Source: Trichostrongylus colubriformis
Lineage: Eukaryota; Nematoda; Chromadorea; Rhabditida; Trichostrongylidae
NCBI GenBank assembly: GCA_963978905.1
Contig: OZ022259.1
Span: forward strand, 8,618,001 to 8,682,000
Length of the DNA stretch: 64,000 nt
Reading direction: 5' to 3'
The notes beneath the pieces were generated by a model, which saw only the letters and a list, made by a program, of their open reading frames with translations, did not search any database and was not told where the DNA came from. Made by a program: the position numbers and the translations under genes. Positions 1 through 11,615 of the stretch are shown here, piece after piece (position 1 is the stretch's first letter; each line of letters begins with the position of its first letter).

Positions 1-291
1 AGTAGGATCCTAGGGGTGACACTTTGGGGCTCAACTAATACGGCGCGTATAACGTGGCTACGCGAATTTTGTGTCCTAACGACACTCGTTCGCTGTCGGC
101 TGGTTTGGCCTCTCGTCCTTATGCAATCTACCCCCGACTTGCGACGCAGAGGGTCGCAAGAGAGAATGTATTTGAGCTCCTGTTTCTCGGGTTTAAACCG
201 ATTTATTTTCCTTTTTTTTTGTTTTTGTTACACTACTGAGCGCCTCTACTTTTATATTCCACGATCTGCCAAATTACCCCTCTTGATTCAA
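1..291 (-). mobile_element. MITE family A, divergent partial copy
   Basis: Similar to the better copy at 36150-36559, sharing in order the segments around GACGCAGAGG, TCTCGGGTTT, ACTACTGAGCGCCTCTAC and CCAAATTACCCCT, and ending near CAAAGGTA. It lies in the intron before the first visible EF-hand exon. Strand is given relative to the copy at 53889. Confidence 0.55.
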
Positions 292-363
292 AGGTATTGT
301 GTGTATATCTTATCCTTCTTTTTCATTCTCTCATCTCTAATGTAACAACTGAAAACTGTTCAG

Positions 364-3300
364 GTGTCTTCCACAAGTACGATGTAACCCGCGATCAGAT
401 CCTCGATGTGGCCGAGTTCGTCCCACTTGCATTCGAAATCAGCCGAAAGCCGGTTAACGCTGCTGAGGACATCTTCAAGGTGAGGGGCTTCTAACTAGGG
501 AAGGTGTTTTACTTCCCATGGAACTTTGAAATGAGACCTTGGTGGGTGGATCGATAGGGCTTCGAATGCTGATTATAACTTTTGAAACCAAAATTGCTAA
601 ATGGCATTCTGAAGCGAGTTACGAGGGGTCAAAATTTGCCTGTGACGCCTCATCGGCGAGGCACTTTGCCATCAGACGGTTTGTCGAAGTGGCCATTTGC
701 AATGAGACAGCTACCGCTGTACGTGCTTTAAATGCTAATCTCAAATCTGTATTCAGAATTTGTCAAACAATTACCTGATGAACTTATGAAAGTTTTTTTG
801 AAAAAAGAGTAATACCATTTTATGGTATGTTTGGGAGCCCATAGCGAGCGAGCCGTACGTTTTCACGCAAAACCAATCAGTGTGATTTTCGTGTTCAGGG
901 GATCAAATTACCCTATGGGACAAGTCTTCAGCCACTTCGAGAATTTGACCAAATCTCCGAAAAATTGATGGGCCATTGGCTGGCAACCCATTCAACAAAG
1001 GAGTAGTCGTTGACCCTTGCCCAGCAAATGCTCTTATTTGGCGCTTGTTACGTGCGTTTAGTGTGATGGGCAAGTGTGATAGGTATGTTTAGGTTATCAT
1101 GTTCAGCTTGCAGGTTTTTTTGTGGAAGGAAATTCAAAAAACTCCTACTTAACCCCTGGCCGCCCCTAATTTTCCGAAGTTGGGCCAAAAACTGGATCCG
1201 GCTGGAAATTTGTACAAAGGGGTAATTCGACCCCATACGCGCGAATATCATACAATGAAACGTTAAGAAGTGAAAGAAAAGCACTTACTGACAATGAAAC
1301 ACAAAATGCAAAAAAAGCCGCACCGGCGGGAAGCAAATCCACGACTTCGCGCCTGCTGAACCGGGGCACTGCCACTGAGCCACAAAGGCCATCGATGGCT
1401 CTTCGCTAGTCATGCTGATGAAGAAGCGCCTCGCCATAGATGTCACAGGCAAGTCATAGGCAAACTTTGACCCGTCGTAACTCGCTTCAGAATGCCAGGT
1501 AGCAATTTTGGTTCTCACAGTTATAATCAGCGTTCGAAGCTCTATCGATCCCCCCGGGTCTCATTTCAAAGTTCCATGGGAAGTAAAATACCTTCCCTAG
1601 TAAGTATAATGACATAAGGGCACCAAGTCGGTCACACAACTGCTACCTCTTCGTATTTACTGTTCCTCCCTTCTTTGCACCAAAACCTGCCTCTGCTTAT
1701 AGCGTATGGATTTGAATAACGATGGTATCATTGACTTCAACGAAGCAACTACTGCAAGAAGAGAGCACGGCGCTGGGTGAGTGTTGAAAACAGCATTTTC
1801 AATGACAATACACATTATACCCCAGAATTTCATGGTATGTTGGTAAAACATAAAACTTTGAGATGGCTTGTAAAGTGTGACTGCGTGGCAAAGACAGAGC
1901 ACACTGTTGCTTCAGGTGAAAGGAACGTTAGAGTTGAGCCTCCGATATGGTACACAAATTATAACGCGTTCAGTTCCTTGTCCCTCAAATTGCCCGCTGT
2001 GAAATGTCGCAGTCTTACAAAGTTTCTATATGAGTCAAAGAACGACAACATATTTCCCAGTCGAATCATTCTGGTAAACTAAAAATCGATCTGCTGTCTG
2101 AAAGTATTATAATAACCAGTGGCTGCTAACGAAATGCAGCGTTTTGCTACCGCGACCTTGGGCTGAGTTTTCATACCATGCACATTCGCATGGTTCAGAT
2201 GTAGGTATGACAATCCTTTGAACGGTACACTGACTGGAACTCCGTTAAAAGCAGTGGTGAGGGTAAAGTGCTCTAGGAAAACGCTTGAAGTGAGTCATCA
2301 GAGTGAAAGCCACTGATCAAGAAATCCTGATGCGTCGAGATTTTCGGTTGAAGGAAACGTCCCCGGGTTATGTGGAGGCCGTCTTTTTCAACAGCTGCCA
2401 CTGTTTTAACAGTGCCCGCCACTTTTTCTAACGCGGCCCGTCCCTTTCGGAGACAGTGGTAGGAGGAGGTCTTTTTTCGCGGGTTTCTGGTTGTTCCATT
2501 CCGTTTTTTCTTCACTTTCGCAGTAGTAAGCTCCTAGACTTTCGTTTTCGATAATCTTTTGATATCGGCCCCTGATTACCCCTAAAACTGCCTTCAAAGG
2601 CAGTTGAGAAATGCGGCTATAATGTCGACCTTGATAGTTCCCCATTCTACTGCCACGCGGAACTTGTGTTTTCCGAGCATACGCCAACGACACCACGTTG
2701 CACACTATCTCGCCGATACGTTGGAATTCCCTGCCTATGCCTTATGTAATGTTTGCTGTCGTAGTTTACCTTTTTACTTCCACGCAGGGCTTATTCTGTG
2801 TACCGAACTCAAATCAACGACACTAGGTGGCACGATCAAACTATTATACTAGAGTGATTGGATGGTATATCCTCGATTGAAAACCTACCATATATAAAAC
2901 GCTTCGTCTGTCTGCATTCCGTCCGCTCGTCTGTCACGAAATTAGGCATAACATGAAAAACAAACTGTGGAAATGGGGACAAGCAGGCATGGGTAGGGCG
3001 TGGTAAAAGAAGTAAAGGCCACACGTGTAGCAAGTTAAAGACACCGTAAGGGAGTAATTTTGGCTTACGGTAGAACAGACATAGTGTGGACGAGTTCAAG
3101 TGACCGCCATTGCACAAACTCGCCAATTTGACGCCTTGGCATGGTGCCAAGAGAAGATGTTTCCATTACAAAGTTGTTAATTCCTTTTACCTTCTCCTTT
3201 GTTCTCTCTTATATTGTTTCTAGATGTACTTACATGAATGTTAATGTAGTTGGAAATGGCCACTCCACTGCGCTGGGAGTCAGGTGCTACAACTAAAGTT

Positions 3301-5747
3301 GGCCCGCGGCCGTCTCCTACAGCGGACAGCTCGGAACGCCAGTGCGATGATGCGAATGAGGCGCGAGTACACACCGCAGCGATGCACTTTTGAGTTCGGG
3401 TTTTTTCACCGATTATCGCTTCTAACCTTCTGCGTTTGTTACGAAATGCTCATTTCTTTGTATGTTTCTCTTGTTTCGGACCCCCTTCCGGTTCCTTTAA
3501 GCTCAGCACTCGGTGGGCGGGGCGTGTACTAAAATGTTCCATCTTCAGACTGAAAATCGATTGGGTTCCAATATGGCCCAAACTTTTTTCCTTTTTTTGT
3601 TTTTTTCATTTTTCGGGACCAAAAAAAGAAAAAAAGAAATTCGAATAATTAAATAAATAGATAGACGTGGGGGAAGGCAAATTAAGGTCGGGATGATTTT
3701 CTGAACCACGAAAGAAACAGTAAGCGGGACATTTGTGGTGATGGGCGGAATCTGGTCCAAGGACGGTATCTGGTATCTTTCACGTTTAAATGTGCCCTTT
3801 AAAGGCACCGGTGGGAGTGAACTCGCCCGAGTGTGGAGTATGGTAGGGGTACTCAGCAGTGTCGCAGTACAGAAAGATTGGAACATGGCGAAAAAATCGG
3901 GAAAGAGGAACATGGTAGTTCCTTCCTTTCTCCCCTCGCGCCCCTCTGCGTCACTGGCAGGGTTAGACTACAAACGAGCGGAGAGGCTGAATCAGCCGGC
4001 CTCAAACGTTGTCCTGCCCCCGTCGGCAACTCGCCCGGCTAATGAACTGCAGAACGACACGCCGTGCTGCGGGATCGTGATAAGACCCTGAGCCGCGGCT
4101 TCTTAATGCGAGCTTCGCTACGCATCTCTCTGAAAAGAAAGGTTTGTTTCCAAAGAATATGCATTCCCAGTTTGGCCACGGTGGTATATTTGAATGAGAA
4201 GCTTCCCTAACAGGTCGTACAAGGGGTGGGCTGGAGCAAAGACTGCCTTCGTCATTGCGATGATGCAGCGGGTGATAAAAGACGACTAACGAGAATCAGT
4301 TCGTAGATGAGCCTATTCGGGCTTTCGGCCGCTATATTTTGTTTATCCTCCACTATTTTGATAAAATTGAAACCATCGTGCCTTCGAGTGTGCCGAAATG
4401 TGTGACTGTGAGGTTTCCTGAAGCAGCTGCAGGGCTGCTGCTGCCACTAGTGAACGATATTCAATTTGTTACAGACTCGTTGATAGCGTAATGGCCGTTG
4501 CTGACGTTAACAATGACGGACAACTCACGTACGATGAATTCAAAGCTCATCTCAACTACAATAAGCCAAAGAGTAGGGTTCGTTCACAACGAGATATAAC
4601 GGCTACACTTGAAACAAAGGTGATTGAATTGACTACCCATTTCAGAAAGAGGTCAATAAGGAAATGGCGTATCAGGTTCTGAACTACATTGATCAGAACA
4701 GAGATGGAAAACTATCTGCACAAGAAATCAGCAATTTCGCCACACTCTACAACAAGGCGGGTGTACAACATTTTATTCATTATTTTATTTTTAAAGTAGT
4801 TGGCGGAGGTGGTGTAGTGACAGGTGGCGCACACCCCACTCTCATAGTGCGGAGATCAAATCACGCATCAACGCCCGCCTAGGCCAACCAAGCCTTCCAT
4901 CTCTCCGGGGTCGGTAAATTGGTACCAGACTCGTCTTGGAGGATAAAAGCACTGACTTGTACATCGGCTGGCCACCGCAATTCATTGTATAGGCCACATC
5001 ACATTCACCAGCCATCACGATTCTGAATGGAACTAGAATGTGCGGCCTATCCTGCAGAAGGGACTGATTGACGCCAAAAAACTTTATCCTTTAAACTTTA
5101 TTTTATTTTTATTCACGCATGACGTACTGCTGGAGCAGCCAGTGGCTTGGAGTAGCGCACAGCACTTCCACTAGCATTGCTAAGGAATGACTACGATGCG
5201 TCGCATTCATTTTTGAATTCGACTCGACTATTTTTATTTATATGCTAATACGAGGTTAGAAGTGGAACCATCATTGCCCTGAGGTCTCAACCTTCCTCTT
5301 TTTTCCACTGGTTTGAAAATGGCTCGAAATTTTGTAGACTCGCGAAGTAATCGGGCACGCACCTCCTCCCCTCTAGCGTTCCTCGAGTCGTTTTGAGGTC
5401 GGCACTGAAACAACAGACTCAGCCAAGATTCCACCAGAGGAACAGCAGTTCACGCCTCACTTACATGTGTCAGTAAGGGTGAATGAGTCTTACGTGACTT
5501 CATGTTTACCACATGCCAGGAAGTACTGCCGACTGTTTTGAAGTGCTTTTGTCATCACGAAATGTAAGCAATTTGCAACTAAACTTTCAGCTTTCAGCTT
5601 AAGTTTCAGCTTTCCGACGCTGAAATAGCTCATGTGATAAGCAGCTTGGATGCTGATAAAGATGGTTTCCTGACTATACACGAACTTGAGCGTATTCCTG
5701 GGAAAATAGCCAGTTTCGCCAATATCCAGCCACCACCATCTGTCTAG
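364..5747 (+). CDS. Five-EF-hand calcium-binding protein (3' part of gene)
   Basis: Spliced gene, five coding exons by GT..AG and phase: 364-479, 1703-1776, 4475-4619, 4646-4762 and 5610-5747 (stop TAG). Each visible exon carries one EF-hand loop, in order: DVTRDQILDVAE (loop 1, Gln at the usual Gly position), DLNNDGIIDFNE, DVNNDGQLTYDE, DQNRDGKLSAQE and DADKDGFLTIHE. The visible part is about 196 residues; exon 364 starts with two bases of a split codon, so at least one upstream exon lies outside the window. Calcium binding is known for the family; the target and cell location are not visible, and I do not recognise the orthologue. The last exon has three TTTCAG acceptors (ending 5590, 5597, 5609). 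The second and third are in frame (four residues apart); the first leads to an early stop, so the start could be 5598 instead of 5610. The last loop is followed by a Pro-rich end, PPPSV. Confidence 0.88.
495..1600. mobile_element. 1.1-kb TIR element flanked by TAA
   Basis: Long terminal inverted repeats: the first about 200 bases (from CTAGGGAAGGTGTTTTACTT) reappear reverse-complemented at about 1395-1600. Both ends are flanked by TAA (492-494 and 1601-1603), matching the TWA target-site duplication of PIF/Harbinger elements. No transposase can be read, so it looks non-autonomous. It sits in the EF-hand intron, starting 15 bases after the donor at 480. Confidence 0.8.
2277..2830 (+). repeat. 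Dispersed repeat B, copy 1
   Basis: Co-linear similarity to 28340-29010. Shared landmarks in order are AGTGAGTCATCA versus AGTGAATCATCA, then GTTCCATT..GTTTTTTCTTCA, then GTTTTCGATAATCTTTTGATAT, then a CGACACC segment. Copy 2 has a palindromic element inserted that this copy lacks. No coding capacity seen. Confidence 0.6.
2868..3010 (-). repeat. Dispersed repeat C, copy 1
   Basis: The reverse complement matches 25190-25330 on the plus strand, including a cytosine-rich lead, TAATTTCGTGACA, and a terminal segment reading ACGAAGCGTTTTATATATG. A fragment at about 18355-18385 appears related. Confidence 0.6.
3797..4215 (+). mobile_element. MITE family A copy
   Basis: Begins TTTAAAGGCACCGG and aligns co-linearly with 53889-54310: GGCGAAAAAA, CCCTCTGCGTC, CAGCCGGCC, CGACACGCCGTGCTGCGGG, ATAAGACCC and GCCGCG all occur in the same order. 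The 3' terminus is less clear. Confidence 0.65.
4763..5609 (+). other. EF-hand gene last intron, possible SINE-like block
   Basis: Intron without a visible exon. The 4800-5000 block is GC-richer than its flanks and reads on the minus strand as a compact repeat containing TACCAATTTACCGACCCCGG. It resembles dispersed repeats of strongylid genomes, but only from general memory. Confidence 0.35.
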
Positions 5748-5936
5748 AGGCCAGCACGAAATGCGGAGGTCGACGAGTTAAAATTTGTTGTTCATAACGT
5801 TGAATTGGATCCATCACGTGCTTGTATATAAGGATTTTGAACCCACGCACTAGTTTCGTATTTACCATTTCTAGAGCAGTGATGATGAAGTGACTCTCCT
5901 GTTCCTGTATCATGATTTCTCTTGTGAGTATTCATC

Positions 5937-5942
5937 AATAAA
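5937..5942 (+). terminator. Polyadenylation signal of the EF-hand gene
   Basis: AATAAA 190 bases after the stop codon of the EF-hand gene and on the same strand. It gives a 3' UTR of about 200 bases. Confidence 0.55.
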
Positions 5943-5947
5943 GAGTA

Positions 5948-8900
5948 ATGGCCGCTATGGTAGAGAAAGTTGGACGAAGCTTTCATAAAAGGCTAGGTCT
6001 AGGGAGCAGAAAGGCAAGTAAATGAGTGGTTCTCTTCGCGACATGGATTGTCGTGAAAATGGCTTTCTGTGAGGAAGCAAGCAAAATCTAGCGAACTCCA
6101 TGCCATCACGGTTATTTGAAGCGTGCTGCGTGCTGTGGCGTTCAAAATGCGCGATTTTAGATTTCAACCATAACCCTGGTCGAGGTTTACATGTCTCGTA
6201 CAATTTTGTTTTGTCTTAAAATCAACTGTTACTCAATGAAACAAAGTATCTCGTCCGTTTGAGGGCAAGGTGGGGATCATAAATATTATTTTGCAGGAAA
6301 CTCTAAGAATGGTTAACTCCGTGCCTCAGTGCTGTGAGAGACCTCAATGAAATGGTTTATGAAGTGCTTAGAGTGTTCCATGTTGCAGAGTGCACATCTG
6401 CTTGTTTCGTCAAGTTGTAAACTTCTTATGCCTCATCGGATTTTTGAAATTTTGAGTCATTTACAGACGTCTCAGTTAGGTAATTTTTCTAATCAACACT
6501 CTGCAACCTACTCAACTGGTATACTTTGTTCCACTGAGCAACAGATACCTTCAATACACAAAAAATCGAACGGATGTGCATGAGTCGACCAAGGCCATAG
6601 TCAGAAAATAAGAGACACATATTTTCGACAGCTACTGTATGCCTGTGACATGAATGCGGCTTCGCATTCATACTCAACTACCCGGTTGTGATTGCCACAT
6701 ATAAGTATGTCAGAATGCTAGCGTATTGGGGCACCTGATACGAGGGAGCATACCATCGTATTCACACAGGATCTGCATTACGGTGGAAGCAATGGCTTTC
6801 GCCTAAAAACGAATATATCATCAGCAGAACACACGTCTTAATTTTCTTTATGGCTGATGGGCGAGATGATAGAATCGAGTGGCCTGTTGCTGTTGGAATC
6901 TTCTAATTCTCGATATTCTTTCCGTTCCCTTTGAGAACGAATGTTTCCATTTCGAGTTTCAAGGCTTTATTGCCCTTGCTGGCTCCGCCATAATGTTTTC
7001 ATCTGCTTGTATGATTCATCCTGAAATAAGAGTGCGCTCTCGAGCCTTGCCAAAAAGTCGAGAGAAACGATAAGGAGCGCAAATAAAAATGCTACAGAAC
7101 AGATCAAACACTCGTAAGTGAGACTAATGTCACAAGGGGAAGGTGAGGCAAAAGATCCCATGCAGCATCCATCTTGCCCTAGTGATGATTCTGTCACGTC
7201 GCAGCGCTGCATTGGCTGTACACTCGTTACAGAGTACCCTTGACTACAACAGAGCCCACTGATGGCAGAGCTTTGGAGACTATTAATAAAAGTGAATCAT
7301 ACATGCAGATTCATAATTATGTGGCCATGAAAAAAACTTGAAAAGGAGTTTACTCACGACAAAAAGCCGCCGACTGGGATGGATCGATAAGTTGAATAGA
7401 CCGGACATAATATGAAGATCCTAGTAAGAAAAGCCAGTATGCTTTACGTCGGACAAAATTTGAACGTTACTCTGTTCTCACTGCACAAGCCAATCACAAC
7501 CTTTCCTTTCTTGGCCGTCTATGTAAGGATACAATTTTAGGATGTCAATGGCATACGATGTAAAAATTGCCGATAGTAACAGGTAACGTAGTTGTATTTT
7601 AAGTAATGTACTGTGTAAATGGTGTGGATAAGCTCCTGAGGTTCGTTAAAGATCTTTCGAGCGCTATTAATAATTTGTGGGTGGGGAAGGGTGTTGGTTG
7701 TTGCGAAATTCCACATATTGAGTGAGGATCTGAGAAGTGAAACTATACTTAATCACAAACAAACTAAACAAAAAACCTAAAAATTCACGGTGCTGATGCA
7801 GTTGTGAGAGACCACTCACTTTTGCGCTCGTATCTCACCTTATAACACCCTACTGTATTCAGTTTCTTCAGTCGAGTGCACATTTTTATTTAAGCCTTCC
7901 TTGAGGGGAACGGGTTTCCTCCTAAACTAAGGCTTGAGTAAAAGTCTTATTCTATAATAGCGCTAGATGTTGAACTCAGGAGAGTGGTTACGCACAACTA
8001 TACGGGTACTATTAACATGCTTAATACTAAACAAAACGCCTTTTGTAGACGTATGACGTCGAACACCGTCCAAAACAATCGTTGGATAATTGTAGGCGGA
8101 AGGGTTAGTGTAGTAGTGTGCCGCACGCAATTACGAGCCGGATTTACATTGTGGAGTTAGTTTTTTGTTAGTATGTTGAGTGTAAATGGGCTGTAATGCT
8201 GTATGGCGAGTGCTGTTGAGGGGGGATGGGAGAGGGGGACTTTTCTGTGTTCAGTCCTGATAGTTATTGCCTAGGCTTTTCGACTATTCCTTTATTGTGG
8301 TGGAAACCTCTCCTCCCTCAACTGAGGCACACACTCAAATGTGTAAACTGATTGTGGGATGGTATTAGGTGAGAAACGAGGATGCGAAGGTGAGTGGCGC
8401 CCACCAATCACATTAGCACGGTAAATAGTGAACCATTATGGTGTTTTACTATTCATTTTTGGTCATCTTGCTCCAGAACCGGTAGTGTATTGCGCAGTGT
8501 GACTTTCTTCGAATAAAATGATGAGGTTTTCAAGGAATGTGTCCTTTGAACTCCAACAACAGTATTTTTACATTTATTATTCTTCACTTAGAGCTTTCAT
8601 ACAATTATTTGTGCGAGCATATGTTATATCTTCCATAAAATCTTGCAGTGCATATTTTCGCATTTTCTTGCCTTATTATGGTGCATTCTTGCGTCCAGAA
8701 ACACATCATGACAGAGCGAGCATTTCACAAACATTGAGGTGGGAGCGGCAATTTTCTCTCTAGTTCATCGCATTGTTCTTCGGAATACCTGTGAGCCTTC
8801 TTCAAATGCCCTTAAAAGCTTTTCGTGTAAATACATTCCCCACAGACGGGGCAGCAGTATTTTTCGGAAGCAGGCATAATAGCGCGTATTATTACAAAAA

Positions 8901-11400
8901 ATAGAATTTGCACTCACTCTCTCTCTTACATGTTACGGTATAATCGTTGCCGGATCGACATCTCTTCACAACGAGACCGAATGGCACGATCGCATTTGAT
9001 GAAGCATGGGACAGCATTCAAACAAACTTAACGTCTTTCCCATCGGGAAATTGTTATTCGCTCGAAAGGTTCTACTTCTTCAAAAATTTAGACAAATACA
9101 AAACAAATATGAACAGGTGATTCGACCGCCACCACGGCAGGACGTGAGTATTATGAGGGCCCACACCCTGTTAGAGTACCCTGTCGCACTACGTAGAATG
9201 CTGACTAACCCCTGCGCGGGCCTCCCGAGGACTACCCTAAGCGCTACTAAGAGGAATACTGATAAAGGTGATATGAACTATGTGTGCTATTGCTACACTA
9301 CAGGAAAGAGGGGTATTGTACTAATCTATTACAAGAATCAAATATACTATCAAATACATATAAGGTGAGGACAATACATAGCGAGGACATTGAGATATAA
9401 GAGAGAGTAAATACTACAACACAACTATCATCTTTGATGCAATGAACTCACGGGGACTAGTCGATCTGGAGGTGACGAAGGAATACCAGAGCGCTAGGGA
9501 AGAGGGTAGCATGTCCAGTCTACCAGGCTAGCGTCCTTGTCGGGGATCTCCTTATTCGGCAACAATCAGCATCGTTCCATTGACATCGAGAGGTGTTGAG
9601 AGACTGACCGCTCCGGACGACGATTGACACAGACAACTAACTTGGCTTGGCGGGACAAGCGGATCGATAGTTCCCGCGCTACACGTGGCTGAGATCGTTT
9701 ACGGTAAGCGTTGAACCGTGATGATTGCTCTAGTTGGATGACTGCTCTAGGCCCGAGCGCGGTTTCCTATCTTGCGCATGCTACAACTCCAGGGAAGGTC
9801 GTACGCAAGTCACGACAACAGCTGACATTAACCACTAGTGCAAGGGGTGTACCAAAAGTATGACGAAGTGGTTCACTCAGCCGGACCTTTTTCATTCCCT
9901 AGGCTTGGGCTTAAACTGATTTCTTGGATCCATTTAGATGATGCGAGGTTAGTATCAAACAAAATGCTATGGTTTGGTGAGGATGGATCAATCGACATTG
10001 TCAAAAGCAATCGCAAATTCATACAATTTGAATAAAAATCAGTTACTCCACACATACACACAACAGTGATCAAACTTTTGCTAAGTACAATTCATAAAGT
10101 ACATCGTGATGCTTTTTGTACTCACAAACACGCTCTCAAAACTGTCTCAAGATTTTGAAATCAGTCCGCTTGTCCGCTTCGTTCTTGAAAGCGTTCTCAG
10201 AAGTTGATGTTAAGAGCGCACTCCGCTGTGCTCGGCCTCCGACGCTATTTTCGCCTAGGTCTGGCACAAGCCTTACTCGAAGGAGACTTCCTATCCCCCT
10301 CAATTAAGGCTCACGTAAAGTCTAAACATAAGTGAAAAGGTGGTAATTGCGGAATGGGACTGTCAAGTGAAGGACCAAGCTAGAAAATCACTAGAGAAAT
10401 TGTAAATTAGCTTGGTTGTACACCGTCCCCGAATTTGAGGTCGCACGGACGCACTTCTTCACACATCTCAAGATGCAGTCAAAAGCTCCGCTTTTGACTG
10501 CATCTTGAGATGTGTGAAGATTCGTGGGTGGGAGGCCATTTCAGCTCCTGTTCACTGAAATGGCCTCCCACCCACGATACATGTACTGCAACTTTTCTCA
10601 TACAAGAACATTATGCGCTCAAGCGAGGAAGCCGCGATGCGACCTTGCAAAGGACAAAGTGTCACACTTTGCCGTTTGAGTTCTTCTTAAGATTCGTCTT
10701 ATACAAGCTCACGACTCACGCTTCAAACGGCTTTCGGGTGACGTACTGCAGTCTACCGTACCCGAAATTTCGTAACAACGCAAAGTCGCAACCAGGCCCG
10801 ACGGACGTGACTGACCGTCGGAAGTGATCACGGTGCACCATCCTGACATCCTGAACTTACTCATCGCGCTCGCAGTGGCATATCATCTGAAAATAGCCAA
10901 TCGTTTTCGTTTGTTATCACTTCTGCACTTTTCTGATGTGTTGGAGATCACAGTGAAGCATTTCGAGAAACAATTTATGCTGACCAATTCGCTCTTCATA
11001 CTTGTGATGCTGACTGTGCTTTGTGCTTTGGATGAAGGGGGAGGTTTTGGACCGGTCTCAGTACCCCACCTTTGATCATGACTGATTTGTCAATAATCCA
11101 TCTCTTCCTTGTCGATAGCTCTTAATCAGCGCTTTTTGTGATGTACATATGACAACGTAATTGTTTTCCTTCACCCCCACACCTGAAACTAGCCTCCGTG
11201 CGCCTTCTTTTGCCATTCGCTGTTCGTTTCCGGTTGGAGTTTCTGTTTGATGATCCGTAGAGTCAACCCCGCGTAGAGAAACAGCACGAAATCGAGACAC
11301 AACCGACAAACAGACGCGACTTTGAGCTGCTGCGGCTCACGGTTGAGTTCCACAAGAGGTGCTGCGACGACGGCGCGAACTCACACAGTAGTAGCGAACG
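5948..11400. other. Intergenic region, no gene recognised
   Basis: Runs from the EF-hand polyadenylation signal to the candidate feh-1 start. Only short, low-complexity open frames are present, and none shows a recognisable domain or a splice-supported exon. It contains two copies of a short dispersed hairpin motif (7888-7958 and 8300-8345), a weaker one at about 10250-10325, and the double hairpin at 10456-10577. The feh-1 promoter should lie in its right end, but no specific site can be named. Confidence 0.6.
10456..10577. repeat. Two adjacent perfect hairpins
   Basis: First hairpin: 31-base arms 10456-10486 and 10490-10520, perfectly complementary, with a 3-base loop TCC. Second: 23-base arms 10522-10544 and 10555-10577, perfect, with a 10-base loop. 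Only one base separates them. Further short stems follow: CAAAGTGT/ACACTTTG near 10660, and CCGACGG/CCGTCGG near 10798-10822. Confidence 0.9.
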
Positions 11401-11615
11401 ATGGGTGAAGGAGCACGTGTACGGCTGTCAAACGAATCGTCCACAGCAAGAAATCCCCAACGATCCGATGGGGCTCGCTTCAGATCTGAACGAATGCGAC
11501 AGACTAGTCAGGTGAGTCAACAGTAAAAGTGCTTATCGATTTCATACATCGTAAACTATTATTGTAGGGATCCGACACTGCAACGATGAATTTCGTCACA
11601 GATGATCGTATGCAG
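11401..11615 (+). CDS. Two 5' coding exons, probable start of feh-1
   Basis: Exon 1 is 11401-11511, 37 codons from an ATG with an in-frame TAG just upstream (11392-11394), ending TCAG before GTGAGT. Exon 2 is 11568-11615, 16 codons, entered after TTGTAG and ending ATGCAG before GTACGT. The first translates to MGEGARVRLSNESSTA.. and the second to GSDTATMNFVTDDRMQ. Both exons are whole-codon, with strong splice sites and a 56-base intron, so they look real. The next confident plus-strand exon (38587) also begins in phase 0, and joining gives a protein close to Fe65 length. That suggests the feh-1 N-terminus across a 27-kb intron, possibly with exons I missed between. It could instead be a separate small gene whose other exons I did not recognise. 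Confidence 0.6.

Larger units (their letters stand above)
1777..4474 (+). other. EF-hand gene intron filled with dispersed repeats
   Basis: Intron between EF-hand exons 2 and 3. No coding exon seen. It holds a dispersed repeat (about 2277-2830), a second repeat on the minus strand (about 2868-3010) that matches 25190-25330, and a MITE family A copy (3797-4215). Confidence 0.7.
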
